In this document: piece by piece, positions 45,751-57,632 of the stretch
How positions within the stretch are numbered: position 1 is the stretch's first letter
How the letters are laid out: each line of letters begins with the position of its first letter
NCBI RefSeq assembly: GCF_020283565.1
Contig: NC_060061.1
Coordinates: 1,488,001-1,552,000, forward strand
Length of the DNA stretch: 64,000 bases
Direction: 5' to 3'
DNA from: Trifolium pratense
Taxonomy: Eukaryota > Streptophyta > Magnoliopsida > Fabales > Fabaceae
Translations under genes and position numbers: made by a program
The notes under the pieces: generated by a model
Seen by the model: only the letters and a program-made list of their open reading frames with translations
Database searches by the model: none
What the model was told of the DNA's origin: nothing

Positions 45751-45816
<66 letters not shown>
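45751..45816. repeat. (TA)n microsatellite
   Basis: About 33 TA units. Other long TA runs are at 17714-17762, 21420-21461, 45313-45352, 53666-53720 and 62250-62304. Confidence 0.95.
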
Positions 45817-45819
<3 letters not shown>

Positions 45820-45895
45820 GTCTTTCAGCATAAGACGTGCCAATAAGACTAAATAAGGTTACAAATAAAGTCCAAAATACAGGAACCAAAAGAAA

Positions 45896-46820
45896 CTATA
45901 TAAGGCCCAAGCAAAGCAAAGGACTAGACCACCAACTATGGCAGTTCAAAGCTAAAGTGCTACTCGTCGCTTTCAACCACCTATAAGAAAACGTCTTGAT
46001 CTTGTCCAACATATGATGTACCGAGTTTGCTGAGCCCCTGAACAATCGATGGTTTCTTTCGGTCCACACAACCCAAACACAAGCAAGCCATATGAGCTGC
46101 ATAAAAGAACGTCGTGCTCGAGAACCACCTGCTGAATCCGTAAACTGAACAAAGTGTTCTGAAAGAGTCTGAGCAGTCACCACAGAAGAACCAATCCAGG
46201 AGCTGACAAGAGACCAAAGGGAGCCAAAAGAGCTGCAAGAGAGGAACAAGTGCTGAGTCGACTCAACCTCACCGCAACCAGAAACACAAAGATGAGCCTC
46301 CGTAGATAAAATCCCTCGAGTAACCAGGTTTGCTTTGGTAGGTAACCTGTCCCGCAAGAGTCGCTAGGCACAAATGGAAACCTTCAAAGGAACCTGACAA
46401 TGCCAGATAAGACCTGACGCAACATCCAAAGTAACGACATGCTGGGTTGTCAGAAGCTGATAAGCACCACGAACCGTGTAACCGTCATCCAGGTCAGCCC
46501 GCCACTGCCACCTATCTGAAACATGTTCCTGCAAAGAGATGGTGAGTAGAAAAGCCTGACACTCCCCCAACATCTCCTCCTCCCACGCCCTCAACTGACG
46601 CCTCCACTCCCACGCCTCCCCCCTGCCCCCCACCCACGCATAAACATCTCAGCCACTGAAGCCGATTTGTTTTCTGCCAGATCAAACAGCCGCCCGTACC
46701 GCTCCCGCAACGAAGTACCATCCACCTAGAGGTCAGTCCAGAAAAAAGTGTCTGATCCATCCCCCACCTGTCTCGAAACATACTCTCTAAACCACCCTCT
46801 CCCTGCCTCACCTCCACCAT
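45896..46820 (-). pseudogene. LINE C-terminal fragment (zf-RVT domain), minus strand
   Basis: Read on minus: RWQWRADLDDGYTVRGAYQL, then GLIWHCQVPLKVSIC and, after a frame change near 46365, RDRLPTKANLVTRGILSTEA, HLCVSGCGEVESTQHLFLSC, WLACVWVVWTERNHRLFRG and the end ...LLCLGLI before a stop at 45896. This is the zinc-binding C-terminal domain of LINE ORF2 and is better kept than the plus-strand relative at 42727. Upstream parts to 46820 are frame-broken. RT and endonuclease domains are absent, so it is a 5'-truncated copy. Confidence 0.82.
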
Positions 46821-47162
46821 CCCGAGTTTTTGAAATTCATCTCATCTTTCACTATAAAAAAACACAATTATTTCCTAATATCTTTTAAGAAGTGCACGAT
46901 GTCTAGTAGTATCTTCCTTTATCTTATTTGTGGTTGTTTCTTGTCTCTTTTTTTTGGAGAAGTATTTTTTTTGGTGGTGGTGTCTTTTAAGAATTTTAGT
47001 TTGTTGGTGGTATGTCTCATCGTAGTTTTTTTTTTTTTTTTTTTGCGTTTGTTTTCTTGTCCTATTTTTGAGATTGTTGCATTCTGATGAAGGGTAATTT
47101 TGGTACCTTATTAATTTATTAAACTTTCTCTTATATATTTCTCGTTTATATATAAATATATA
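46821..47162. other. Noncoding spacer
   Basis: T-rich on plus; no gene. The open frames here come from low-complexity T/A runs. Confidence 0.5.
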
Positions 47163-47553
47163 GTCATGATCTGTTGACACAAACTAGTTTGACACAAAAT
47201 TTTACACCTCTTAATAACGTTTTAACCGATATAAATTTTATAAAATCCACCGATAGATTGAAAGTTTACATCATATAGATCATTTGTGTAAACTTTCAGA
47301 CAAATCCAAAATCATTTTATATGGTATTGAGACACATAAAGATTAAAATCGTTTAATAAAAAAATCGTTAATTTTTGATGTATCTCGATTACATATCAGA
47401 TGATTTTGGATTTATTTAAAATTTTATATAAATGATCTATATGATATAAACTTTCAATCTAACGGTGGATTTTATAAAATTTATATCGGTTAAAACGTTA
47501 TTGAGATATATAACATTTGATATCAAACTAGTTGGTGTCAACGATCTTGACTC
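47163..47553. mobile_element. Foldback MITE, second member (391 bp)
   Basis: The ends are agtcatgatctgttgacac and gtgtcaacgatcttgact, with aaactagtttga just inside both. The interior is nearly palindromic and shares taaaatccaccg...gattgaaagtttacatcat with the members at 45353 and 54365. Confidence 0.8.
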
Positions 47554-47734
47554 ATATATATATATATATATATACCATTAAAACAAATTGTTATATAAAA
47601 AAGTATTGAGTGGTTAAGATGGCCAACAAACTCTTTGCTGTAGAAATTTCAATGTACTGGATGAAGCTTTATATAAAGTTCAATATATTTACGTATAGAA
47701 GTTGTGTTTTTATTTTCCTTTCTTTTTTGTTTTG

Positions 47735-47930
47735 TTTTTGGTAAACCAAATGTATCCTCCGTGCGCAACTACAGAGATTAATTCCCTCGAGTTAACTGAG
47801 ATCCATTTAAGAGGTTGATCTGCCCGAATAAATAATTCTCCATACACAGCGATGATCATGGATCGAACCCGGGACCAAATAGTTAAGGGATCCAAATATC
47901 TACCACTTATGTCACACTATATTGGTAATT
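47735..47930 (-). repeat. tRNA-derived SINE, minus strand
   Basis: On minus an A box, gacataagtggtaga, is followed by tcccgggttcgatcc, a good B box. A body of about 140 bp follows, ending in a pyrimidine-rich tail on plus (ttttttgttttgttttt), that is an A-rich tail on minus. T-rich similar sequence flanks both sides, so the TSD is unsure. Confidence 0.65.
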
Positions 47931-48529
47931 ATTTTTTTCTTTCTTTTATACCGCGAATATTGTAATTAGCAATTTTGTTTTTATTGAGAATGAGAATGGA
48001 ACTCCTGAAATATTTACCTCATTCGCCTAATCATTCTTTTGTTTTACTGTTAGGTAGTAAAAGTGGTTATAAATTCTCTTAGAACGAATATATAAATGGA
48101 AAATTCTGAGTTTAAACTCAAGTTCTTAAATATATAACACGACATTCCTATCAATTAATTAACATAACAAACTCTTAAGAAAAATCCATACCATTTATTT
48201 TTAACTAAAAATAAAAAATTTAATTTATATATTAATCTTGTCGATATAAAATTATTTTTCACATGCATCCAATAATATATTGCCATGTAATATGTTTTTT
48301 TGGATACAATCATCTAAAATGTTTTAAAACACATTACGTGTCATATTCATTAAATGACGTGACAACATATTATTAGATATATACATGAGTAAAATAATTT
48401 TATACTAACGATGCACAACAATTAAACTGTAAAATATAATAAGATAGGCGAGCAGCTTGCTATATAGGATGAAAATATCCTTGAGAAGTTCGACCAAGAA
48501 CACATACAAGCTTATATGCCTCTCCCAGC
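47931..48529. other. Noncoding spacer
   Basis: AT-rich; no gene or repeat border is recognised. Confidence 0.5.
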
Positions 48530-49149
48530 TAGGGGTGATCATATCCGAACAAATTCAAAAGTAAAACCGCAACCCGAACCAATCCAAACCGAAACTGCAA
48601 AAAACCGCATTTAGTTTAAACCGCACGAATGATTTTTCTTCTAATTAACCGCACGGTTTTGTTTGATTTGCGATTTTCATTTTAGAAAACCGAACCAAAC
48701 CGCAATATTTAATTTAACTCTATCATTTAGTAGTAATCAACCTATTACCTAGTCCAATTTAGCAAGTCCAACCCAAATTGAGTTAATAAAACAATAGGTT
48801 GTCAAAACATACCATTTAACGCGATTCAGAGCTATACTATTGGTATTAAAAATAAAACCTTATGTATATGCAATTTCCGTATATGCATATTATATCATGT
48901 AAACAATAAAATAAATTAAAACTTCCTAATGTTATTTTGTAACAAGTTTGTAATATTGTCATATTTTTTATATCACAATAAACCGCACAAACTGAACCAA
49001 CTCTATCCGCATTGATTTGGTTTGGTTTGGATGACTTTTTAAAAACCAACCGAACTAAACCGAACCGCATGCAATTTTATCTTGCGATTAGGATGACTTT
49101 TATGCTCAAAACCAAACCAAACCGCACCGCGAACAACTTTAGATCACTA
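48530..49149. mobile_element. hAT-like non-autonomous element, degraded
   Basis: It starts TAGGGGTGATC and ends gatcacta (TAGTGATC read inward). The subterminal regions carry ccgaaccaaaccgcaa blocks as in the 17498 element. No matching 8-bp TSD, so it is older or the right border is off. Confidence 0.55.
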
Positions 49150-49789
49150 AAAACAAAATAGGAATAATATATTCATTCACGCATATAGACTAAAAACAAA
49201 ATAAAAACAATATACTCAATAATGATTTATCGCATGTCATATATGACGAAGTTTTTTTTTTTTTGACAGTATAAACGATGAAGTTGGCATGAGCAGAAAA
49301 AGTAAATTTTAGAGGTATTCATAAATCATCAAATCATGATTAATTTGAGTTTATACTTTCTATGAAGTTTATGAAGAATGAAAATTTTTAATTTCCCGTT
49401 CGTGAAATTCCGTCGTACTATTAATCATTTCTCTTTTCAATATACTTACACCTAAAAATATATCTCCAAAAAATCATTCAAAATAATATTTCGTCATTCA
49501 TAATAAAACAACTACTTTTTTACAGAAAAACTATTTAAATACTAATTGTTATAGTAGAACTTGAATATTCAATATAACCCTATATTTTATGGCCTATTCC
49601 AGTCATATAAATAAATTAAATCCACTCAAAGAAAATACTATAGAAAGATTTTTTATAGATAAATTAAGAGTATCTAGGCATCAAGGATTGAATAGGCATA
49701 CCAACTAAGTTAGTATCTCTAAACACTCTCATCCTATACCTATATCTCATATTAATATAAATAAAAATAGAAAAAAATATGTACATGGG
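49150..49789. other. Noncoding spacer
   Basis: AT-rich. A T run plus gacag at 49252-49268 resembles the poly(A)-scar pattern, but its flanking repeat is weak. No gene. Confidence 0.45.
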
Positions 49790-51019
49790 TAGACCTTACC
49801 CCAAGAGTAAACAAAATAAAGTAGTACAAAATAGTCATCCCTACAAATGGAATTCACGAAGGACCCGAGCTTCCGGTTTGCCAAAATACCCCTCCCATGT
49901 CATCGGGACATGTTAGATGTGCCACTGCTAGAGCGAATGTGATATCGTTGCCCAACACTCTGAGCCAATTGCTTTATCTTCTTTTTTTGACGTGTAGCGG
50001 GGTGAAATGCTTCTCTCCTTTCTCCTGTGCGACCAAAGCTTGTTTAATTATTTTTAGATCCACTACCACCTCATCAAACTCCTCATCCGGCAATATCACA
50101 ATCTTTTGCGTAGTATCGGGTATAGAACGAGCGGAGGCATCAAAGTTAGCCGCCGAGACTGCAGTATTTACCGGGGTGAAATGATTTTCAACTTCTACCG
50201 CATCAGCTTGCTTCACAAATAGTTGTGTTTCTGGAACACTAGAGGAATTATCATATGTTTCCTCCGCTTCTTGGTCCAAATCTTTATTCATAACGGTAGC
50301 ACTAGCCACATCATCGATGGTCACTTCTTGCATTACCGGATCATCGATTTCAATATCTCCAAGAACAATGTCATCTTGAACATTATTTAGCGTCATACTA
50401 AAGGATGTTGAATGTTGGACAACAACTCCATCAGTAGCATCCAGAATTGCGCCATTATCCTTACATGGAAGGCTCGCTTGTTGGCGTTCCGCTTCATGCT
50501 CCTCATTTTGCTTATTCCCCACATGTGTTCCTATAAACTCGGGTTGCTGATTTTTTTTCCACTTCAACCATATGTAAGGCATTCTCCTTCTTCTTTGGTG
50601 CGTACTGCATGTTCGCACCTTCCTTCTTGATTGTAATAATCTTTTTGCCACGACTATCAACCATCGCTTCAGACGGTTTCAACCAGTTACAAGCTTGCAC
50701 ACTATGCCCTATAATTCCACAGTGCATACAAAAGTCAGGCAAACGTTCATATACCACTGCAAGTTTGAAATATCCATATCGACCAAAATACATGCATAAT
50801 GGCCAAAAGCACGAGTTTTAGTAGCTTTATCTAACGACAACGAAGTACCGATAGTGCTAGCTATATTTCAAACAGCATGCGTTGGCGCCAATATTCTTGG
50901 GGCAGCTCCATTAATCTTACCCAAATTTGTGTATGAGTTTGACGCTGCTTGTACGAATTAAAATAATTGGTCCACTAAGAGAGCCCAAGCACCCCAGATT
51001 TGAGGTTTATGATTTTCAT
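49790..51019 (-). pseudogene. LINE ORF1 (DUF4283 with zinc knuckle), degraded
   Basis: Minus strand. In order: KSGVLGLS, a stop, THTQIWVRLMELPQEYW, RAFGHYAR (the DUF4283 RNA-binding-like domain of plant L1 ORF1), then YERLPDFCMHCGIIGHSVQA with the C-x2-C-x4-H-x4-C knuckle. After a frameshift near 50540 comes a long acidic region (IEIDDPVMQEVTIDDVAS, FDEVVVDLKIIKQALVA) that ends at a stop at 49974, with a few more codons of similarity beyond. ORF1 binds the LINE RNA. Stops and one frameshift show it is dead, and ORF2 is absent. Confidence 0.78.
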
Positions 51020-51021
51020 AG

Positions 51022-52998
51022 TGTAACGCCCCAAAAATTAGGATTTTCTCGTATTTTAATTATTTAGGTGTGGTGTTGATTGACGATGTTTGTTTAATTA
51101 TTTTGTGTGCAAAATAATTAATTAATTAATAAATAAAAAAATATAACGATGTTGCTAATTAGAAAATAAAAAATTAAAAGAAATAGGAATAGAAAATTAT
51201 ATAATGAGGTGTGAGAGCATAGTAGGAGGTGTAGATAGGAAATTGGTAGAGGCAGGGATAAGAAAGGAATAAACATAGTTTAATTTCCATTAAAAGGAAT
51301 AAACATGGTTTTAATTTCCATTATTAGGTTTTAATAATAATAATAGACTGAGTTAATTTAAATAGACAAGACAAGAGAGATGTCAGCATGCTGGACAAAG
51401 AAACAAAAATATACAGTGTGAGAATAGAGAGAGAGCACTTAGGGGAAGCAGAGAAGGGAAAGAAGGGAAGTCTCATACCTCAAGCTTAGGGAAATTACTA
51501 CAAATCCAAGTAAGGGCGCTTAACGAATTTATCTTTAAGAACCAAGTTTTAGTAATCATATGAGTATAGTTTTTCCCTTTCTCTTTGTCTTCCTTTCGTA
51601 ATTCTAAGAATTCATATTAGAACCAAATCATATGGAATTATTTTGAGAACAAGACTATGCACCGATTTAATTTTATTGGAGTTAATTACTTCTCAGTATT
51701 TTGTTTTGCTTGGCATATTTATATGGGTTTCTTTTCATGATTATTCTTTACATGCTCTGGTATACCATGTTTCGATTGATTGCTCTTTACAACTTAATTG
51801 TTCTTCGGTTCATGCGATAGCAATGATATTGGGTTTGATTTTGATGAATATAATTAATTTGATTATTATCACTATTATTTTATTTAAACTTTGTGATGTG
51901 GTTTAGCCTCTTTCTTTTTAAAATAATGTCACGTGACCCATACTTATATGATGCATAACCAATTTTATTTTGGCTTCTTTTAGTTTGAATAACATATGTT
52001 TTTGGTTATAATTAAACAACATGAAAAATGCAAGTTTTGTTCAATTCATGGGTGTATATGGTTTTACTTTTAGTATTGCGGTGCACTGAAGGCTTTGCCG
52101 GTTAAGTTTCAGTTTGAATCTTATAAAAGTTAAAACATGAACCTCTATCACTGAAACATGTTGCAGACAATCTAAATTTTGTGAACAATTGCCACTTGAC
52201 CCTGTTATGTTTGTATAATGCAAAACCTGAGAACTACTACCTTCTGCTTAATTAAGTGTGTTTTGTCTATTTCGTTCATCTATCTTGGAAATTAGATGTG
52301 GCAGTAAATTGGTATTTTTGTTGTTATTGTTGTTGCTATTGTGTCAGTTGAGCTGCCGTTTGTCGTGTTGTCACGGTAGCCGTTACGTTGCAATTTGTCG
52401 TGTTGCCGTTATTATAGTTATGAGTTGCTTTATTTTGTTAATTATTGTGTTGACCCCGTTAGGTTTGATTCTTCAAAGACGACGACATTTTATTTCGTTG
52501 ACTTCTATTTTTTTTTTTACTATAAATTGTGTTGCTATTATTTTCGGTTTCTTATGTGATTTTGTCATTGACCCCTTTGTTCCCTTCTGGCTTGGCCCTA
52601 CGGTGTGTAATCATAGATTTTTCAGGTAACAGATGAGTCTTAGCTGCCGAGTGTCGAGGATGGCTATAGGACGCTATCTTCTTTTTCTGCTTTCAATAAA
52701 TTAAGTCGCTCTGGGAAGCCAATTGGGAGGGGAACTCTTATTTACATTTTCAGTTATTATTACATTAAAAAAAAAACTATTGGAATTTCAGTTGTTTTTC
52801 CATCTAAGACTATTTGAATCATGTTATTCGTTTTAGTGATTTTCAATTCAAGCTTCAGGATTTATAATTTTTAACTTTTAATTTTTCGATGCAATTTTAC
52901 GCCGTTTAGAAATTAATTTGAAGCAGAGTAACACTCTCTCAGTAAATCAATCATTTAATTTTTATAAATAAAAATCAAGGGAATTTGAGGGTGTTACA
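51022..52998. mobile_element. Probable solo LTR (1,977 bp)
   Basis: It starts TGTAACGCCCC and ends GAGGGTGTTACA, the same style of ends as the gag-only element's LTR (TGTAACGACCCG, GGGGTGTTACA), and is of similar length. No internal coding region or second LTR is present. The flanking 5 bp (catag and gataa) do not match, so it may join two different insertions. It interrupts or abuts a LINE ORF1 remnant. Confidence 0.6.
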
Positions 52999-53022
52999 GA
53001 TAAACGATGCTAAGCACATAAT

Positions 53023-53663
53023 CAGTGACGGAGCCAGAACTTTTGAGCGGTGGGGGCACTATATATTCCCCACTATATATAAATTTTTCATATTAAATAT
53101 AAAAATAACTTTTCATTTTTTAATCGTCGTTTATATTGCATAAGTTGTTTTCTACGATGCTTTATATTCTCAAAACGTTCATATTTTTTTTATTATCAAT
53201 AAAAATATTTCTCTCTAACAATGGAGTTTCCACTATAATTAACACAAATTCAAACTCACAAAATATATAATAGGCCGAATGTACCCAAAGATCCATTAAG
53301 TTTCGCATTTTTTACAGTTATGTCCCTTGAGCTAATTTTTTAGGTAACAACCGAATCCTTTCAATTTTGTAGGTGACAAATAGGTTCATTACATTTCTAA
53401 CTTGTTGCATTGTTATCCTTCCAATTAACCTTCTTACCTTGTTGCACTATGGCCATTAACGTTGACTTCCACAATGGTGAATATTTTGATGAAAAAGACA
53501 CATATGTTATAGGAGATTAACGGGAACAGTAACGGTGCGCAACAAGTTTTTGTAACAGAAGACTTAAAGGGTAAAGATGCAACAAATTAAAAATTTAAAG
53601 GACATATCTATTACCTAAAAAGCTTAAAGAACTTAACTATTACAAATGTGAAAACATGTATTT

Positions 53664-53726
<63 letters not shown>

Positions 53727-53894
53727 GGTGAGATGTGTTTCTTTTGGGTGGTCTGTTTCACTTTCATTAAAAATTATAATAGTCTTGAGATAGATATATA
53801 TATATATATATGTTATTCTATATACTACTTAATTTTTTTTCAAAACTTTGTGAAGGCACATGCCCACACAAGCCATCAAGTGGCTCCGTCCCTG
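53023..53894. mobile_element. hAT-type non-autonomous element (872 bp), 8-bp TSD
   Basis: The ends are CAGTGACGGAGCCA and TGGCTCCGTCCCTG. The exact TSD cacataat is at 53015-53022 and 53895-53902. A (TA)n run lies at about 53666-53720. No transposase. Confidence 0.88.
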
Positions 53895-53902
53895 CACATA
53901 AT

Positions 53903-54364
53903 CAAAATATATAGAACGATCATTACTAGCCTTTCTAATAAATAATCACATAATCAAAATATATAATAAATATAAATCTATCTATATAAATCTATTAAAA
54001 GTATATGCTATGAAAAGGTTATTACTACCCTTTCTAATACATACACAAATAATTAAAATAGGGATATTTTGTGTCTTGAAAAAAAATTGTCACTTCTTTT
54101 AATTATGCAGTACCGTTATTTTTTTCACGGGAACCTACATTTTTACTAACATATTATTAATACAAGTGTGTATTTTTTTTATAATTCTACGGAGACTTAT
54201 ATTTATACTCATATATTAAGATGTATATTTATTTATTTTTTATAATTTCTACGTGGAAATTAATGCCCTTGAAAACTTGATTGACGCATTATAAAATAGG
54301 ACAAAGAAAAATCTCAAAAGAGTTTAGGGACGAATATATTTCTTTGGGAACCTATATCTCAAAG
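53903..54364. other. Noncoding spacer with short direct repeats
   Basis: cataatcaaaatatata is repeated at about 53896 and 53950, and cctttctaata occurs near 53931 and 54029. No gene. Confidence 0.5.
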
Positions 54365-54787
54365 GGGCAAGTTTTAACATGCAGAAGTGCACCATATGCA
54401 CAAGTGCACCATATGGTGTATGGTGCACAAGTGAGTGATTTTATTATAACGAATACGAATTTTATAAAATCTACCGTTTGATTGAAAACTTATATCATAT
54501 AGATCATCCATAATTATTTTTGAAAAAATTGAAAATCATTTGATACGTTATTGAGACCCTTTAAAATTAACGGTTTATGAATTTTTATTAAATACCGTTA
54601 ATCTTTATGAGTCTCAATAACATATCAAATGATTTTTGTTTTTTTTAAATTTTTTTATGGATGATCTATATAATATAAAATTTTAATCCAACGGTGGAGT
54701 TTGTAAAATTCGTAATCGTTATAATAAAATCGCTCCTTTGTGCATCATGCACCATATGGTGCACTTGTGCATGTTAGCAAAAGCCTC
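54365..54787. mobile_element. Foldback MITE, third member (about 420 bp)
   Basis: The ends share taacatgca.aagtgcaccata on the left and tatggtgcacttgtgcatgt on the right. The core is the same palindromic block as in the members at 45353 and 47163 (taaaatctaccgtttgattg against caacggtggagtttgtaaaa). Border set by eye. Confidence 0.75.
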
Positions 54788-54809
54788 CCAAAGGTAGTAT
54801 AAACTTTTC

Positions 54810-56225
54810 AACGTACCTTTTATTTTTTAGTTTTATACTCAATGATAATTAAGTATATGATAATTTTATATATTTGATAGAGGTATATGATAAATGTTTA
54901 GTGTACCTCTCATTTGACTTTACTGCTTCTTTTTTTGTTTAAGAGAAAAATAATTTATATATAAAAATACTATTAATTAAATTTGAATATAATATTTTTT
55001 TAGGTTTAAAGATATAAATTTATATATATAATGAAATAAAAGAAAAAACATAAATATTTTTCTGACCAAAAATATAAAAGTAAATACACTTATTAATTTT
55101 TTTTTACCTAAAAAAAATTCTTATCTCATGAACCATAAAAAAACACTTTTTTAAAAAAAAAAACAAATTTGTTGTTAACTTTTTAGGGGTTTCTTTCCAT
55201 CTCCGTTAAACTTTCAGTGCTGTTGCGCAACTGCAAGAAAACCAAAAGTTTGAGAGAAAACCATAAGAATAAGAAATCTACCTTTAATTTTTAGTTTTAT
55301 ACTCAACGATAATTAAGTATATGATAATTTTATATTTTTGATAGAAGTATATGATAAATTTTAATGTACCTCTCATTTGACTTTACTGTTTTTTTTGTTT
55401 TGTTTAAGAGAAAAATAATATTATTAAATTTATATATAAAAACGCTATTAAATTTGAATATATAATTTTTTTTGGGTTCAAAGACATAAATTTATATATA
55501 ATAAAATAAAAGGAAAAACATAAATATTTTTCTGACCAAAAATCTAAAATTAAATACATTTATTAAATTTTTTTACCTAAAAAAATTCCTATCTTATGAA
55601 CCATTAAAAAAAACTTAAAAAAAAAACAAAACTTGTTGTTAACTTTTTAGGGTTTTCTTTCCACCTATGCTAAACTTTCGGTGCTGCCGCGCAGCTGCAA
55701 GAAAACCAAAAGTTTGAGAGAAATCTATAAGATTAAGAAATGTACCTTTTATTTGATAATTTTATATTTTTGATAGAAGTAAATGTTTAATGTACCTCTC
55801 ATTTGACTTTACTATTTCTTTTTTTTTTGTTTAAGAGAAAAATAATATTATTAAATTTATATATAAAAATACTATTAAATTTGAATATAATATTTTTTTG
55901 GGTTTAATGATATAAATTTATATATAATAAAATAAAAGGAAAAACAAAGATATTTTTCTGACCAAACATATTATATATAATAAAATAAAAGGAAAAACAT
56001 AAATATTTTTTTGACCAAAAATATAAAAGGAAATACACTTATTACATTTTTTTCCTAAAAGAAAATTCCTATATCATGAACCATAAAAAAACACTTTTTT
56101 TAAAATAAAACAAAAATTGCTGTTAACTTTTTAGGGTTTTCTTTCCACCTCTGTTAAACTTTCAGTGCTGCTGCGCAGCTGCAAGAGAACCAAAAGTTTG
56201 AGAGAAAACCATAAGAATAAGAAAT
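54810..56225 (+). promoter_or_regulatory. PPR gene copy 1: three tandem promoter/leader repeats
   Basis: Units are about 54810-55277, 55278-55741 and 55742-56225. Each begins near taccttttattt and ends with the gene's leader (cagctgcaagaaaaccaaaag, then agaataagaaat). The last unit ends directly at the ATG at 56226. In the two upstream units the next base after aagaaat starts a new repeat instead of an ATG. So each unit could carry a transcription start; that is inference. Confidence 0.8.
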
Positions 56226-57632
56226 ATGAATGTTATCAGAAAGCGAAGTTACCATTCAATTTCATCACCATCACCATTAGTCTCACTCTTTCAAACCAAC
56301 ACAACCCTCTCTCCATTACCAATGCCACGATTAGGCAAAACAAAATCAGAATCCCTCTTCGAAATCATTTCCAAAAATCCATACCTAACTTTTGAAAAAT
56401 CTCTCGAAGATGTGTGCGTCAATCTCACACCACAAGATGTTGAAGAAGTCCTCAAACTGTGCTACGAGTTTCCGACACATGCAGTAAAGTTCTTCCGTTG
56501 GGCCGATCCTCATATCAACCACAACCATTCTCCTTATGCTTGGTATTTGGTAATCGATATTTTAGGTAAAAATCGTTTATTTGAACCAATGTGGGACTGG
56601 GTGAAATTAATGAGGCGAGAAGGTTTGCTTTCAAGGTCAACATTTTCTTCGATTTTCGCTAGTTATATTAATGCAGGTAGAATTGATAGTGCTATTAGGA
56701 CATTTGAGGTGATGGATTGTTATGGTTGTGTTAGGGACGTTTTTTCGTTGAACTCACTATTGAATGCTATTTGTAGTAGTGGTAGAGTTGTTGAAGCTTG
56801 TGATTATTTAAAAATTGCTAAGAAACATGTTAAACCTGATTCTGATACCTATGCTATTTTGATGGAAGGTTTCGAAAGTGATGGGAATGTTGTTGGTGCT
56901 AGGGATAATTTTGTTGAAATGATTTTTGAAATTGGTTGGGAGCCAGCTAATGTTCTTGCTTATGATTCGTTTTTGTGTACTTTGATTAAAGGTTCGGGTG
57001 GGATTTGTGAAGCTGTTAAGTTTTTTGATTCGCTGAGTGATATGAGATGTTACCCGGGAATTAGATTTTTTGGGGTTGCGCTTGATGAGTGTGCTAAGTT
57101 TCATAATTTAAGGAGGGCTAAGTTTTTTTGGGAGTTTATGTTGGGGAAAACCGAATTGCAGCCAACGACCGCGATGTATAATTCGATGATTGCTTTGTAT
57201 TGCTATCATGGTGATATTGATGTTGCTATGAAGATGCTTGATGAGATGGTTCATAGAGAGGCTTTTCCGGATTCACTTACATATAATTTGTTGCTTAGGT
57301 ATTTGATTAAAGGTAGGAAATTGTTGAAGGCTACAAGGATGTTTACTGAGATGATGAAAAATGAATGTGTGCCGGATCAACTTAATTGTCATGCGGCGGT
57401 TAAGGTTTATTTAGATAATGGACATACTGCTATGGCTATCAAAGTTTGGAAATTTTTGGTAGAGAATTACCGTGGAGATTTAGAGCGTACTGCTAATCTA
57501 CTGGTTGTAGGGCTTCAAAATAATGGTAAAGTCACTGAAGCAGTTATGTATGCTAAGGATATTATTAGAAGAGGAATCAAGTTAACTTCTTCTACACTGT
57601 CCAAGTTGCTGAAAGCGGAAAGCGGCATATAA
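56226..57632 (+). CDS. P-class pentatricopeptide repeat (PPR) protein, probably mitochondrial, copy 1
   Basis: A single-exon gene of 468 residues. PPR proteins bind organelle RNA one base per repeat and steer its processing, splicing or translation. The N-terminus (MNVIRKRSYHSISSPSP) is basic and Ser-rich without acidic residues, as in a mitochondrial presequence. About ten 35-residue repeats follow from roughly residue 100, for example YLVIDILGKNRLFEPMWDWV, TYAILMEGFESDGNVVGARD, MYNSMIALYCYHGDIDVAMK and TYNLLLRYLIKGRKLLKATR. There is no E, DYW or SMR domain. It resembles Arabidopsis mitochondrial PPRs of the At1g77360/At1g52640 kind, but I cannot name the ortholog. The frame is intact. A possible noncoding 3' exon follows after tattttgcag at 58320. 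Confidence 0.9.
   Translation: MNVIRKRSYHSISSPSPLVSLFQTNTTLSPLPMPRLGKTKSESLFEIISKNPYLTFEKSLEDVCVNLTPQDVEEVLKLCYEFPTHAVKFFRWADPHINHNHSPYAWYLVIDILGKNRLFEPMWDWVKLMRREGLLSRSTFSSIFASYINAGRIDSAIRTFEVMDCYGCVRDVFSLNSLLNAICSSGRVVEACDYLKIAKKHVKPDSDTYAILMEGFESDGNVVGARDNFVEMIFEIGWEPANVLAYDSFLCTLIKGSGGICEAVKFFDSLSDMRCYPGIRFFGVALDECAKFHNLRRAKFFWEFMLGKTELQPTTAMYNSMIALYCYHGDIDVAMKMLDEMVHREAFPDSLTYNLLLRYLIKGRKLLKATRMFTEMMKNECVPDQLNCHAAVKVYLDNGHTAMAIKVWKFLVENYRGDLERTANLLVVGLQNNGKVTEAVMYAKDIIRRGIKLTSSTLSKLLKAESGI

Noticed and set aside
46830..47180. Open frames of 85-101 codons on both strands
   Set aside because: Low-complexity T/A-rich sequence with poly-Lys or poly-Phe translation.
53666..53720. Long (TA)n runs as possible special structures
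   Set aside because: They are ordinary microsatellites, common in AT-rich plant DNA; only noted as repeats.
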